Assembly (NCBI RefSeq): GCF_051014445.1
Contig: NC_135134.1
Span: forward strand, 9,763,672-9,827,671
From: Colletes latitarsis
Lineage: Eukaryota > Arthropoda > Insecta > Hymenoptera > Colletidae
Reading direction: 5' to 3'
DNA: 64,000 nt
The notes below the pieces were generated by a model. The model saw nothing but the letters and a program-made list of their open reading frames with translations, was not told where the DNA came from and did not search any database. The position numbers and the translations under genes were made by a program. The number at the start of each line of letters is the position of its first letter. Position 1 is the stretch's first letter. Below are positions 14,701-26,424 of the stretch, one piece after another.

Positions 14701-15803
14701 CAGGTTTAATGGACTGTTTCAGTGTGGTACCACATTACAACGTGATCCAATCCAGAAATAGCCCAGGATCTAGCCATGAAGTATTAGAAATATGCGAAAG
14801 TATGAGCCTGATGAGGGCAAATCCTAGACCTTACCCAGACCTAACATGCGTTATCCTCTAAAATATTTATCAAGACCAGGTTTAATTGAATGTTTCAGTG
14901 TGGTACCAGATTACTACGTTAACCAAACCAGAAAAAACCAAGGATCCGTTCAACAAGTATGTGAAGAATACGAAAGTATGAGACTGATGAGGGCAAATCC
15001 TAGACCGTACCCAGACCTGACATGCGTTATCCTGTAAAATATTTATCAAGACCAGGTTTAATTGAATGTTTCAGTGTGGTACCACATTACTACCTGATCC
15101 AAACCAAAAAAAACCCAGGATCCGTTCAACAAGTATGTGAAGAATGCGAAAGTATGAGTCTGATGAGGGCAAATCCCAGACCTATCGCAGACCTAACATG
15201 CGTTATCCTCAAAAATATTGATCGAAACCATGTTTAATCGACTGTTTCAGTGTGGTACCACATTACTACGTGATCCAAACCAGAAAAAGCCCAGAATCTG
15301 GCCATCAAGTATGAGAAATATGCGAAAGTACGAGCCTGATGAGAGCAAATCCCAGACCTAACCTTGACCTAACATGCCTTATTCTCTAAAATATTGATCG
15401 TGACCAGGTTTAATCGACTGTTTCAGTGTGGTACCACATTACTACCTGATCCAAACCAGAAATAACCCAGGATCTGTTCAACAAGTATGTGATGAATGCG
15501 AAAGTACGAGCCTGATGAGAGCAAATCCCAGACCTAACCTTGACCTAACATGCCTTATTCTCTAAAATATTGATCGTGACCAGGTTTAATCGACTGTTTC
15601 AGTGTGGTACCACATTACTACCTGATCCAAATCAGAAATAACACAGGTTCTGTTCAACAAGTGTGTGAAAAACGCGAAAGTACGAGCCTGATGAGGGCAA
15701 ATCCCAGACCTATCCCAGACCCAACTTGCGTCATCCTATAAAATATTGATCGAAACAAGGTTAAATTGACTGTTTCAGTGTGGTACCATTTTGCTACGTT
15801 ATC
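11724..15803 (+). repeat. Family A, mixed subtypes
   Basis: About 23 A monomers with no single long copy elsewhere in the window that I could follow. The TTTTGCTACGTTATCC subtype occurs at about 11,921, 12,449 and 13,675. Two monomers near 12,893 and 13,057 share a 2-bp deletion (GAGGGCATCCCAG for GAGGGCAAATCCCAG), which shifts frame and creates the locally longer open frame on the minus strand at 12,773-13,099. From about 14,318 to 15,237 the TTTATCAAGACC subtype is frequent. Confidence 0.75.
14494..14669 (+). repeat. Representative family A monomer (176 bp)
   Basis: One full unit from ATGCGTTATCC to the next ATGCGTTATCC. In order it holds an AT-rich stretch with AAAATATTT, the CCAGGTTTAAT block, a 12-bp perfect palindrome TGTGGTACCACA with a KpnI site at its centre, an A/C-rich GATCCAGACCAG stretch, and then three near-repeats of AGTATGNGA at 14,604-14,630. 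It ends with a cytosine-rich tail containing an 11-bp direct repeat of the type CCTAACCTAGA. This copy belongs to the subtype with TTTATCAAGACC and TTGAATGTTTCAG. Confidence 0.9.
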
Positions 15804-16672
15804 CAAAGCAGAAAAAACCCTCGATCAGGTCAACATGTATGTTAAAAGTGCGAAAGTATGACCCAGATGAGGGCAAATCCCAGAAATAACCTAGACCTAA
15901 CATGTGTTATCCTCTAAAATAGTAATTGAAACCAGGTTTAATGGTCTGCTTCAGTGTGGTATCACATTACTACGTGATCGAAACCCGAAAAAACCCAGAA
16001 TCTGGCCATCATGTATGATAAATATGCGAAAGTACGAGCCTGATGAGAGCAAATCCCAGACCTAACTTAGACCTAACATGCTTTATTCTCTAAAATATTG
16101 ATAGAAAACCAGGTTTATTGGACTGTTTCTGTGTGGTACCACATTACTGCGTGATCCAAACTAGAAAGAACCCAGGATCTGTTCGACAAGTATGTGAAAA
16201 ATACGAAAGTATGACCCTGATGAGGGCAAATCCCAGACCTATCCCAGACCTAACTTGCGTTATCCTCTAAAATATTGCTCGTGACCAGGTATAATCGACT
16301 GTTTCAGTGTGGTACCACATTACTACCTGATCCAAACCAGAAATAACCCAGGATCTGTTCAACAAGTATGTGATGAATGCGAAAGTACGAGCCTGATGAG
16401 AGCAAATCCCAGGCCTAACCTAGACATAACATGCGGTATCCTCTAAAATATTGATCGAAACCAGGTTCAGTGGACTGTTTCAGTGTGGTACCACATTACT
16501 GCGTGATCCAAACCGGAAAAGCCCAGGATCTGTTCAACAAGCATGTGAAAAATACGAAAGTATGACCCTGATGAGGGCAAATCCCAGACCTATCCCAGAC
16601 CCAACTTGCGTCATCCTAGAAAATAATGATCGAAACAAGGTTTAATTGACTGTTTCAGTGTGGTACCATTTT

Positions 16673-18312
16673 GCTACGTTATCCAAAGCAGAAAAAACCA
16701 TTGATCAGGACGACATGTATGTTAAAACTGCGAAAGTATGACCCTGATGAGGGCAAATCCCAGAAATAACCTAGACCTAACATGTGTTATCCTCTAAAAT
16801 AGTAATTGAAACCAGGTTTAATGGTCTGCTTCAGTGTGGTATCACATTACTACGTGATCGAAACCCGAAAAAACCCAGAATCTGGCCATCATGTATGATA
16901 AATATGCGAAAGTACGAGCCTGATGAGAGCAAATCCCAGACCTAACTTAGACCTAACATGCTTTATTCTCTAAAATATTGATAGAAAACCAGGTTTATTG
17001 GACTGTTTCTGTGTGGTACCACATTACTGCGTGATCCAAACCAGAAAGAACCCAGGATCTGTTCGACAAGTATGTGAAGTATGCGAAAGTATGTGTCTGA
17101 TGAGGGCAGATCCCAGACAAATCCCAGACCTAACTTGCGTTATCCAATAAAATATTGATCGAGACCAGGATTAATCGACTGTTTCAATGTGGTACCACAT
17201 AACTACATGATCCAATCCAGAAAAAGCCCAGGATCTGGCCAAGAAGTATGAGAAATATGCGAAAGTATGAGCCAGATGAGGGCAAATCCTAGACCTAACC
17301 CAGACCTAACATGCATTATCATCTAAAATATTGTTCGAGATCAGGATTAATCGACTGTTTCAGTGTGGTACCACTTCACTACGTGATGCAAAGCAGAAAA
17401 AACACTCGATCAGGTCAACATATATGTTGAAACTGCGAAAGTATGAACCTGATGAGGGCAAATCCCAGACCTAACCTAGACCTAACATATGTTATCCTCT
17501 AAAATAATAATTGAAACCAGGTTTAATGGTCTGCGTCAGTGTGGTACCACATTACTACGTGATCGAAACCCGAAAAAACCCAAAATCTGGCCATCAAGTA
17601 TGATAAATATGCGAAAGTACGAGCCTGATGAGAGCAAATCCCAGACCTAACCTAGACCTAACATGCTTTATTATCTAAAATATTGATCGAAACCAGGTTT
17701 ATTGGACTGTTTCAGTGTGGTACCACATTACTACGTGATTCAAACCAGAAGAAACCATCGATCAGGACAACATGTATGTTAAAACTGCGAAAGTATGACC
17801 CTGATGAAGGCAAATCCCAGAACTAACCTAGTCCTAACATGTGTTATCCTCTAAAATAATGATTGAAACCAGGTTCAATGGTCTGCTTCAGTGTGGTACC
17901 ACATTACTACGTGATCCAAACCAGAAAAAACCCAGGATCTGTTCAACGCGAAAGTACGACCCTGATGAGGGCAAATCCCAGACCTATCCCAGACCTACCT
18001 TGCGTCATCCTCTAAAATATTGATCGAAATCAGGTTTAATTGACTGTTTCAGTAAGGTACTACATTACTACGTGACCCAATCCAGAAAAAGCCCAGGATC
18101 TGGCCAACAAGTATGAGCAATATGCGAAAGTATGAGCCAGATGAGGGCAAATCATAGACCTAACCCAGACCTAACATGCATTATCGTCTAAAATATTCAA
18201 CGAAACCAGGTTTAATCGACTGTTTCAGTGTGGTACCACATTACTACCTGATCCAAACCAGAAAAAACCCAGGAACTGTCCAACTAGTATGTGAAGTATG
18301 CGAAAGTATGAG
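16673..18312 (+). repeat. Nested 1.64-kb segment, copy 1 of 3
   Basis: This segment recurs at +3,155 bp (19,828-21,467) and at +5,958 bp (22,631-24,270). All three carry the same 15-bp deletion at 17,947/17,948, where CTGTTCAAC joins GCGAAAG with the intervening monomer bases missing. The deletion is flanked by AAC microhomology. It shortens that monomer to about 161 bp and shows that the copies descend from one event. Confidence 0.88.
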
Positions 18313-19827
18313 ACTGATGAGGACAAATCCTAGACCGTACCCAGACCTGACATGCGTCATCCTCTAAAATATTTATCAAGACCAGGTTTAGTTGAATGTT
18401 TCAGTGTGGTACCACATTACTACCTGATCCGAACCAGGAAAAACCCAGGATCCGTTCAACAAGTATGTGAAGAATGCGAAAGTATGAGTCTGATGAGGGC
18501 AAATCCCAGACCTATCCCAGTCCTAACATGCGTTATCCTCAATGATATTGATCGAAACCATGTTTAATCGACTGTTGCAGTGTGGTACCACATTACTACG
18601 TGATCCAAACCAGAAAAAAAGCCAGGATCAGTTCAACAAGTATGTGAAGTATGCAAAAGTATGAGTCGGATGAGGGCAAATCCCAGGCCTAACCTAGACA
18701 TAACATGCGGTATCCTCTAAAATATTGATCGAAACCAGGTTCAGTGGACTGTTTTAGTGTGGTACCACATTACTGCGTGATCCAAACCGGAAAAGCCCAG
18801 GATCTGTTCAACAAGCATGTGAAAAATACGAAAGTATGACCCTGATGAGGGCAAATCCCAGACCTATCCCAGACCCAACTTGCGTCATCCTAGAAAATAA
18901 TGATCGAAACAAGGTTTAATTGACTGTTTCAGTGTGGTACCATTTTGCTACGTTATCCAAAGCAGAAAAAACCATTGATCAGGACGACATGTATGTTAAA
19001 ACTGCGAAAGTATGACCCTGATGAGGGCAAATCCCAGAAATAACCTAGACCTAACATGTGTTATCCTCTAAAATAGTAATTGAAACCAGGTTTAATGGTC
19101 TGCTTCAGTGTGGTATCACATTACTACGTGATCGAAACCCGAAAAAACCCAGAATCTGGCCATCATGTATGATAAATATGCGAAAGTACGAGCCTGATGA
19201 GAGCAAATCCCAGACCTAACTTAGACCTAACATGCTTTATTCTCTAAAATATTGATAGAAAACCAGGTTTATTGGACTGTTTCTGTGTTGTACCACATTA
19301 CTGCGTGATCCAAACTAGAAAGAACCCAGGATCTGTTCGACAAGTATGTGAAAAATACGAAAGTATGACCCTGATGAGGGCAAATCCCAGACCTATCCCA
19401 GACCTAACTTGCGTTATCCTCTAAAATATTGCTCGTGACCAGGTATAATCGACTGTTTCAGTGTGGTACCACATTACTACCTGATCCAAACCAGAAATAA
19501 CCCAGGATCTGTTCAACAAGTATGTGATGAATGCGAAAGTACGAGCCTGATGAGAGCAAATCCCAGACCTAACCTTGACCTAACATGCCTTATTCTCTAA
19601 AATATTGATCGTGACCAGGTTTAATCGACTGTTTCAGTGTGGTACCACATTACTACCTGATCCAAATCAGAAATAACACAGGTTCTGTTCAACAAGTGTG
19701 TGAAAAACGCGAAAGTACGAGCCTGATGAGGGCAAATCCCAGACCTATCCCAGACCCAACTTGCGTCATCCGATAAAATATTGATCGAAACGAGGTTAAA
19801 TTGACTGTTTCAGTGTGGTACCATTTC

Positions 19828-21467
19828 GCTACGTTATCCAAAGCAGAAAAAACCATTGATCAGGACGACATGTATGTTAAAACTGCGAAAGTATGACCCT
19901 GATGAGGGCAAATCCCAGAAATAACCTAGACCTAACATGTGTTATCCTCTAAAATAGTAATTGAAACCAGGTTTAATGGTCTGCTTCAGTGTGGTATCAC
20001 ATTACTACGTGATCGAAACCCGAAAAAACCCAGAATCTGGCCATCATGTATGATAAATATGCGAAAGTACGAGCCTGATGAGAGCAAATCCCAGACCTAA
20101 CTTAGACCTAACATGCTTTATTCTCTAAAATATTGATAGAAAACCAGGTTTATTGGACTGTTTCTGTGTGGTACCACATTACTGCGTGATCCAAACCAGA
20201 AAGAACCCAGGATCTGTTCGACAAGTATGTGAAGTATGCGAAAGTATGTGTCTGATGAGGGCAGATCCCAGACAAATCCCAGACCTAACTTGCGTTATCC
20301 AATAAAATATTGATCGAGACCAGGATTAATCGACTGTTTCAATGTGGTACCACATAACTACATGATCCAATCCAGAAAAAGCCCAGGATCTGGCCAAGAA
20401 GTATGAGAAATATGCGAAAGTATGAGCCAGATGAGGGCAAATCCTAGACCTAACCCAGACCTAACATGCATTATCATCTAAAATATTGTTCGAGATCAGG
20501 ATTAATCGACTGTTTCAGTGTGGTACCACTTCACTACGTGATGCAAAGCAGAAAAAACACTCGATCAGGTCAACATATATGTTGAAACTGCGAAAGTATG
20601 AACCTGATGAGGGCAAATCCCAGACCTAACCTAGACCTAACATATGTTATCCTCTAAAATAATAATTGAAACCAGGTTTAATGGTCTGCGTCAGTGTGGT
20701 ACCACATTACTACGTGATCGAAACCCGAAAAAACCCAAAATCTGGCCATCAAGTATGATAAATATGCGAAAGTACGAGCCTGATGAGAGCAAATCCCAGA
20801 CCTAACCTAGACCTAACATGCTTTATTATCTAAAATATTGATCGAAACCAGGTTTATTGGACTGTTTCAGTGTGGTACCACATTACTACGTGATTCAAAC
20901 CAGAAGAAACCATCGATCAGGACAACATGTATGTTAAAACTGCGAAAGTATGACCCTGATGAAGGCAAATCCCAGAACTAACCTAGTCCTAACATGTGTT
21001 ATCCTCTAAAATAATGATTGAAACCAGGTTCAATGGTCTGCTTCAGTGTGGTACCACATTACTACGTGATCCAAACCAGAAAAAACCCAGGATCTGTTCA
21101 ACGCGAAAGTACGACCCTGATGAGGGCAAATCCCAGACCTATCCCAGACCTACCTTGCGTCATCCTCTAAAATATTGATCGAAATCAGGTTTAATTGACT
21201 GTTTCAGTAAGGTACTACATTACTACGTGACCCAATCCAGAAAAAGCCCAGGATCTGGCCAACAAGTATGAGCAATATGCGAAAGTATGAGCCAGATGAG
21301 GGCAAATCATAGACCTAATCCAGACCTAACATGCATTATCGTCTAAAATATTGAACGAAACCAGGTTTAATCGACTGTTTCAGTGTGGTACCACATTACT
21401 ACCTGATCCAAACCAGAAAAAACCCAGGAACTGTCCAACTAGTATGTGAAGTATGCGAAAGTATGAG
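19828..21467 (+). repeat. Nested 1.64-kb segment, copy 2 of 3
   Basis: Offset 3,155 bp (18 monomers) from copy 1. The diagnostic 15-bp deletion lies at 21,102/21,103. Small differences from copies 1 and 3 are visible, for example GACCTAATCCAG at about 21,314 where the others have GACCTAACCCAG, and TTGAACGAAACC where the others have TTCAACGAAACC. Similarity stops at about 21,467, where this copy switches to the CCTCACGAGGGC subtype. Confidence 0.87.
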
Positions 21468-21761
21468 CCTCACGAGGGCAAATCCTAGACCTAACCCAGA
21501 CCTAACATGCGTTATCCTCTAAAATATTTACCAAGACCAGGTTTAATTGAATGTTTCAGTGTGGTACCACATTACTACGTGATCCAAACCAGAAAAAAGC
21601 CCAGGATCTGTTCAACAAGTATGTGAAAAACGCGAAAGTACGAGCCTGATGAGGGCAAATCCCAGGCCTAACCTAGACCTAGCATAAGTTATGCTCTAAA
21701 ATATTGTTCGAGACCAGGATTAATCGACTGTTTCTGTGTGGTACCACTTTACTACGTGATG

Positions 21762-24700
21762 CAAAGCAGAAAAAACCCTCGATCAGGTCAACATGTATGT
21801 TAAAAGTGCGAAAGTATGACCCAGATGAGGGCAAATCCCAGAAATAACCTAGACCTAACATGTGTTATCCTCTAAAATAGTAATTGAAACCAGGTTTAAT
21901 GGTCTGCTTCAGTGTGGTATCACATTACTACGTGATCGAAACCCGAAAAAACCCAGAATCTGGCCATCATGTATGATAAATATGCGAAAGTACGAGCCTG
22001 ATGAGAGCAAATCCCAGACCTAACTTAGACCTAACATGCTTTATTCTCTAAAATATTGATAGAAAACCAGGTTTATTGGACTGTTTCTGTGTGGTACCAC
22101 ATTACTGCGTGATCCAAACTAGAAAGAACCCAGGATCTGTTCGACAAGTATGTGAAAAATACGAAAGTATGACCCTGATGAGGGCAAATCCCAGACCTAT
22201 CCCAGACCTAACTTGCGTTATCCTCTAAAATATTGCTCGTGACCAGGTATAATCGACTGTTTCAGTGTGGTACCACATTACTACCTGATCCAAACCAGAA
22301 ATAACCCAGGATCTGTTCAACAAGTATGTGATGAATGCGAAAGTACGAGCCTGATGAGAGCAAATCCCAGGCCTAACCTAGACATAACATGCGGTATCCT
22401 CTAAAATATTGATCGAAACCAGGTTCAGTGGACTGTTTCAGTGTGGTACCACATTACTGCGTGATCCAAACCGGAAAAGCCCAGGATCTGTTCAACAAGC
22501 ATGTGAAAAATACGAAAGTATGACCCTGATGAGGGCAAATCCCAGACCTATCCCAGACCCAACTTGCGTCATCCTAGAAAATAATGATCGAAACAAGGTT
22601 TAATTGACTGTTTCAGTGTGGTACCATTTTGCTACGTTATCCAAAGCAGAAAAAACCATTGATCAGGACGACATGTATGTTAAAACTGCGAAAGTATGAC
22701 CCTGATGAGGGCAAATCCCAGAAATAACCTAGACCTAACATGTGTTATCCTCTAAAATAGTAATTGAAACCAGGTTTAATGGTCTGCTTCAGTGTGGTAT
22801 CACATTACTACGTGATCGAAACCCGAAAAAACCCAGAATCTGGCCATCATGTATGATAAATATGCGAAAGTACGAGCCTGATGAGAGCAAATCCCAGACC
22901 TAACTTAGACCTAACATGCTTTATTCTCTAAAATATTGATAGAAAACCAGGTTTATTGGACTGTTTCTGTGTGGTACCACATTACTGCGTGATCCAAACC
23001 AGAAAGAACCCAGGATCTGTTCGACAAGTATGTGAAGTATGCGAAAGTATGTGTCTGATGAGGGCAGATCCCAGACAAATCCCAGACCTAACTTGCGTTA
23101 TCCAATAAAATATTGATCGAGACCAGGATTAATCGACTGTTTCAATGTGGTACCACATAACTACATGATCCAATCCAGAAAAAGCCCAGGATCTGGCCAA
23201 GAAGTATGAGAAATATGCGAAAGTATGAGCCAGATGAGGGCAAATCCTAGACCTAACCCAGACCTAACATGCATTATCATCTAAAATATTGTTCGAGATC
23301 AGGATTAATCGACTGTTTCAGTGTGGTACCACTTCACTACGTGATGCAAAGCAGAAAAAACACTCGATCAGGTCAACATATATGTTGAAACTGCGAAAGT
23401 ATGAACCTGATGAGGGCAAATCCCAGACCTAACCTAGACCTAACATATGTTATCCTCTAAAATAATAATTGAAACCAGGTTTAATGGTCTGCGTCAGTGT
23501 GGTACCACATTACTACGTGATCGAAACCCGAAAAAACCCAAAATCTGGCCATCAAGTATGATAAATATGCGAAAGTACGAGCCTGATGAGAGCAAATCCC
23601 AGACCTAACCTAGACCTAACATGCTTTATTATCTAAAATATTGATCGAAACCAGGTTTATTGGACTGTTTCAGTGTGGTACCACATTACTACGTGATTCA
23701 AACCAGAAGAAACCATCGATCAGGACAACATGTATGTTAAAACTGCGAAAGTATGACCCTGATGAAGGCAAATCCCAGAACTAACCTAGTCCTAACATGT
23801 GTTATCCTCTAAAATAATGATTGAAACCAGGTTCAATGGTCTGCTTCAGTGTGGTACCACATTACTACGTGATCCAAACCAGAAAAAACCCAGGATCTGT
23901 TCAACGCGAAAGTACGACCCTGATGAGGGCAAATCCCAGACCTATCCCAGACCTACCTTGCGTCATCCTCTAAAATATTGATCGAAATCAGGTTTAATTG
24001 ACTGTTTCAGTAAGGTACTACATTACTACGTGACCCAATCCAGAAAAAGCCCAGGATCTGGCCAACAAGTATGAGCAATATGCGAAAGTATGAGCCAGAT
24101 GAGGGCAAATCATAGACCTAACCCAGACCTAACATGCATTATCGTCTAAAATATTCAACGAAACCAGGTTTAATCGACTGTTTCAGTGTGGTACCACATT
24201 ACTACCTGATCCAAACCAGAAAAAACCCAGGAACTGTCCAACTAGTATGTGAAGTATGCGAAAGTATGAGACTGATGAGGACAAATCCTAGACCGTACCC
24301 AGACCTGACATGCGTCATCCTCTAAAATATTTATCAAGACCAGGTTTAGTTGAATGTTTCAGTGTGGTACCACATTACTACCTGATCCGAACCAGGAAAA
24401 ACCCAGGATCCGTTCAACAAGTATGTGAAGAATGCGAAAGTATGAGTCTGATGAGGGCAAATCCCAGACCTATCCCAGTCCTAACATGCGTTATCCTCAA
24501 TGATATTGATCGAAACCATGTTTAATCGACTGTTGCAGTGTGGTACCACATTACTACGTGATCCAAACCAGAAAAAAAGCCAGGATCAGTTCAACAAGTA
24601 TGTGAAGTATGCAAAAGTATGAGTCGGATGAGGGCAAATCCCAGGCCTAACCTAGACATAACATGCGGTATCCTCTAAAATATTGATCGAAACCAGGTTC

Positions 24701-26424
24701 AGTGGACTGTTTTAGTGTGGTACCACATTACTGCGTGATCCAAACCGGAAAAGCCCAGGATCTGTTCAACAAGCATGTGAAAAATACGAAAGTATGACCC
24801 TGATGAGGGCAAATCCCAGACCTATCCCAGACCCAACTTGCGTCATCCTAGAAAATAATGATCGAAACAAGGTTTAATTGACTGTTTCAGTGTGGTACCA
24901 TTTTGCTACGTTATCCAAAGCAGAAAAAACCATTGATCAGGACGACATGCATGTTAAAACTGCGAAAGTATGACCCTGATGAGGGCAAATCCCAGAAATA
25001 ACCTAGACCTAACATGTGTTATCCTCTAAAATAGTAATTGAAACCAGGTTTAATGGTCTGCTTCAGTGTGGTATCACATTACTACGTGATCGAAACCCGA
25101 AAAAACCCAGAATCTGGCCATCATGTATGATAAATATGCGAAAGTACGAGCCTGATGAGAGCAAATCCCAGACCTAACTTAGACCTAACATGCTTTATTC
25201 TCTAAAATATTGATAGAAAACCAGGTTTATTGGACTGTTTCTGTGTTGTACCACATTACTGCGTGATCCAAACTAGAAAGAACCCAGGATCTGTTCGACA
25301 AGTATGTGAAAAATACGAAAGTATGACCCTGATGAGGGCAAATCCCAGACCTATCCCAGACCTAACTTGCGTTATCCTCTAAAATATTGCTCGTGACCAG
25401 GTATAATCGACTGTTTCAGTGTGGTACCACATTACTACCTGATCCAAACCAGAAATAACCCAGGATCTGTTCAACAAGTATGTGATGAATGCGAAAGTAC
25501 GAGCCTGATGAGAGCAAATCCCAGACCTAACCTTGACCTAACATGCCTTATTCTCTAAAATATTGATCGTGACCAGGTTTAATCGACTGTTTCAGTGTGG
25601 TACCACATTACTACCTGATCCAAATCAGAAATAACACAGGTTCTGTTCAACAAGTGTGTGAAAAACGCGAAAGTACGAGCCTGATGAGGGCAAATCCCAG
25701 ACCTATCCCAGACCCAACTTGCGTCATCCGATAAAATATTGATCGAAACGAGGTTAAATTGACTGTTTCAGTGTGGTACCATTTCGCTACGTTATCCAAA
25801 GCAGAAAAAACCATTGATCAGGACGACATGTATGTTAAAACTGCGAAAGTATGACCCTGATGAGGGCAAATCCCAGAAATAACCTAGACCTATCATGTGT
25901 TATCCTCTAAAATAGTAATTGAAACCAGGTTTAATGGTCTGCTTCAGTGTGGTATCACATTACTACGTGATCGAAACCCGAAAAAACCCAGAATCTGACC
26001 ATCAAGTATGATAAATATGCGAAAGTACGAGCCTGATGAGAGCAAATCCCAGACCTAACTTAGACCTAACATGCTTTATTCTCTAAAATATTGATAGAAA
26101 ACCAGGTTTATTGGACTGTTTCTGTGTGGTACCACATTACTGCGTGATCCAAACCAGAAAGAACCCAGGATCTGTTCGACAAGTATGTGAAGTATGCGAA
26201 AGTATGTGTCTGATGAGGGCAGATCCCAGACAAATCCCAGACCTAACTTGCGTTATGCAATAAAATATTGATCGAGACCAGGATTAATCGACTGTTTCAA
26301 TGTGGTACCACATAACTACATGATCCAATCCAGAAAAAGCCCAGGATCTGGCCAAGAAGTATCAGAAATATGCGAAAGTATGAGCCAGATGAGGGCAAAT
26401 CCTAGACCTAACCCAGACCTAACA
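21762..26424 (+). repeat. 5,958-bp higher-order unit, second copy, incomplete (4.66 kb)
   Basis: Collinear with 15,804-20,466 over about 4.66 kb with only a handful of single-base differences noticed. Examples are GACATGCATG against GACATGTATG near 24,950, CCTATCATG near 25,892 and TTATGCAAT near 26,256. Similarity ends at about 26,424, where this copy reads CATGCGTTATCCTCTCGAAT and the first copy reads CATGCATTATCATC. The last 1.3 kb of the first unit is therefore not repeated here. Confidence 0.9.
22631..24270 (+). repeat. Nested 1.64-kb segment, copy 3 of 3
   Basis: Lies inside the second 5,958-bp unit, so it follows copy 1 base for base. The 15-bp deletion is at 23,905/23,906. A fourth, older and partial relative is visible at about 28,992-29,600 (offset about 12,106 bp from copy 1). 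That relative shares CCATCATGTATGATAAATAT and AAACACTCGATCAGG but has more differences. Confidence 0.87.

Larger units (their letters stand above)
15804..21761 (+). repeat. 5,958-bp higher-order unit, first tandem copy (34 monomers)
   Basis: Positions in this block recur exactly 5,958 bp downstream (16,451 and 22,409; 17,841 and 23,799; 18,176 and 24,134; 18,352 and 24,310). The second copy begins where this unit ends, so the two are directly tandem. The rare variants GTGTTGTACCAC (about 19,286 and 25,244), CATCCGATAAAATATTG and GTTGCAGTGTGG are shared by both. The unit also contains an internal duplication, described separately. Confidence 0.9.
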
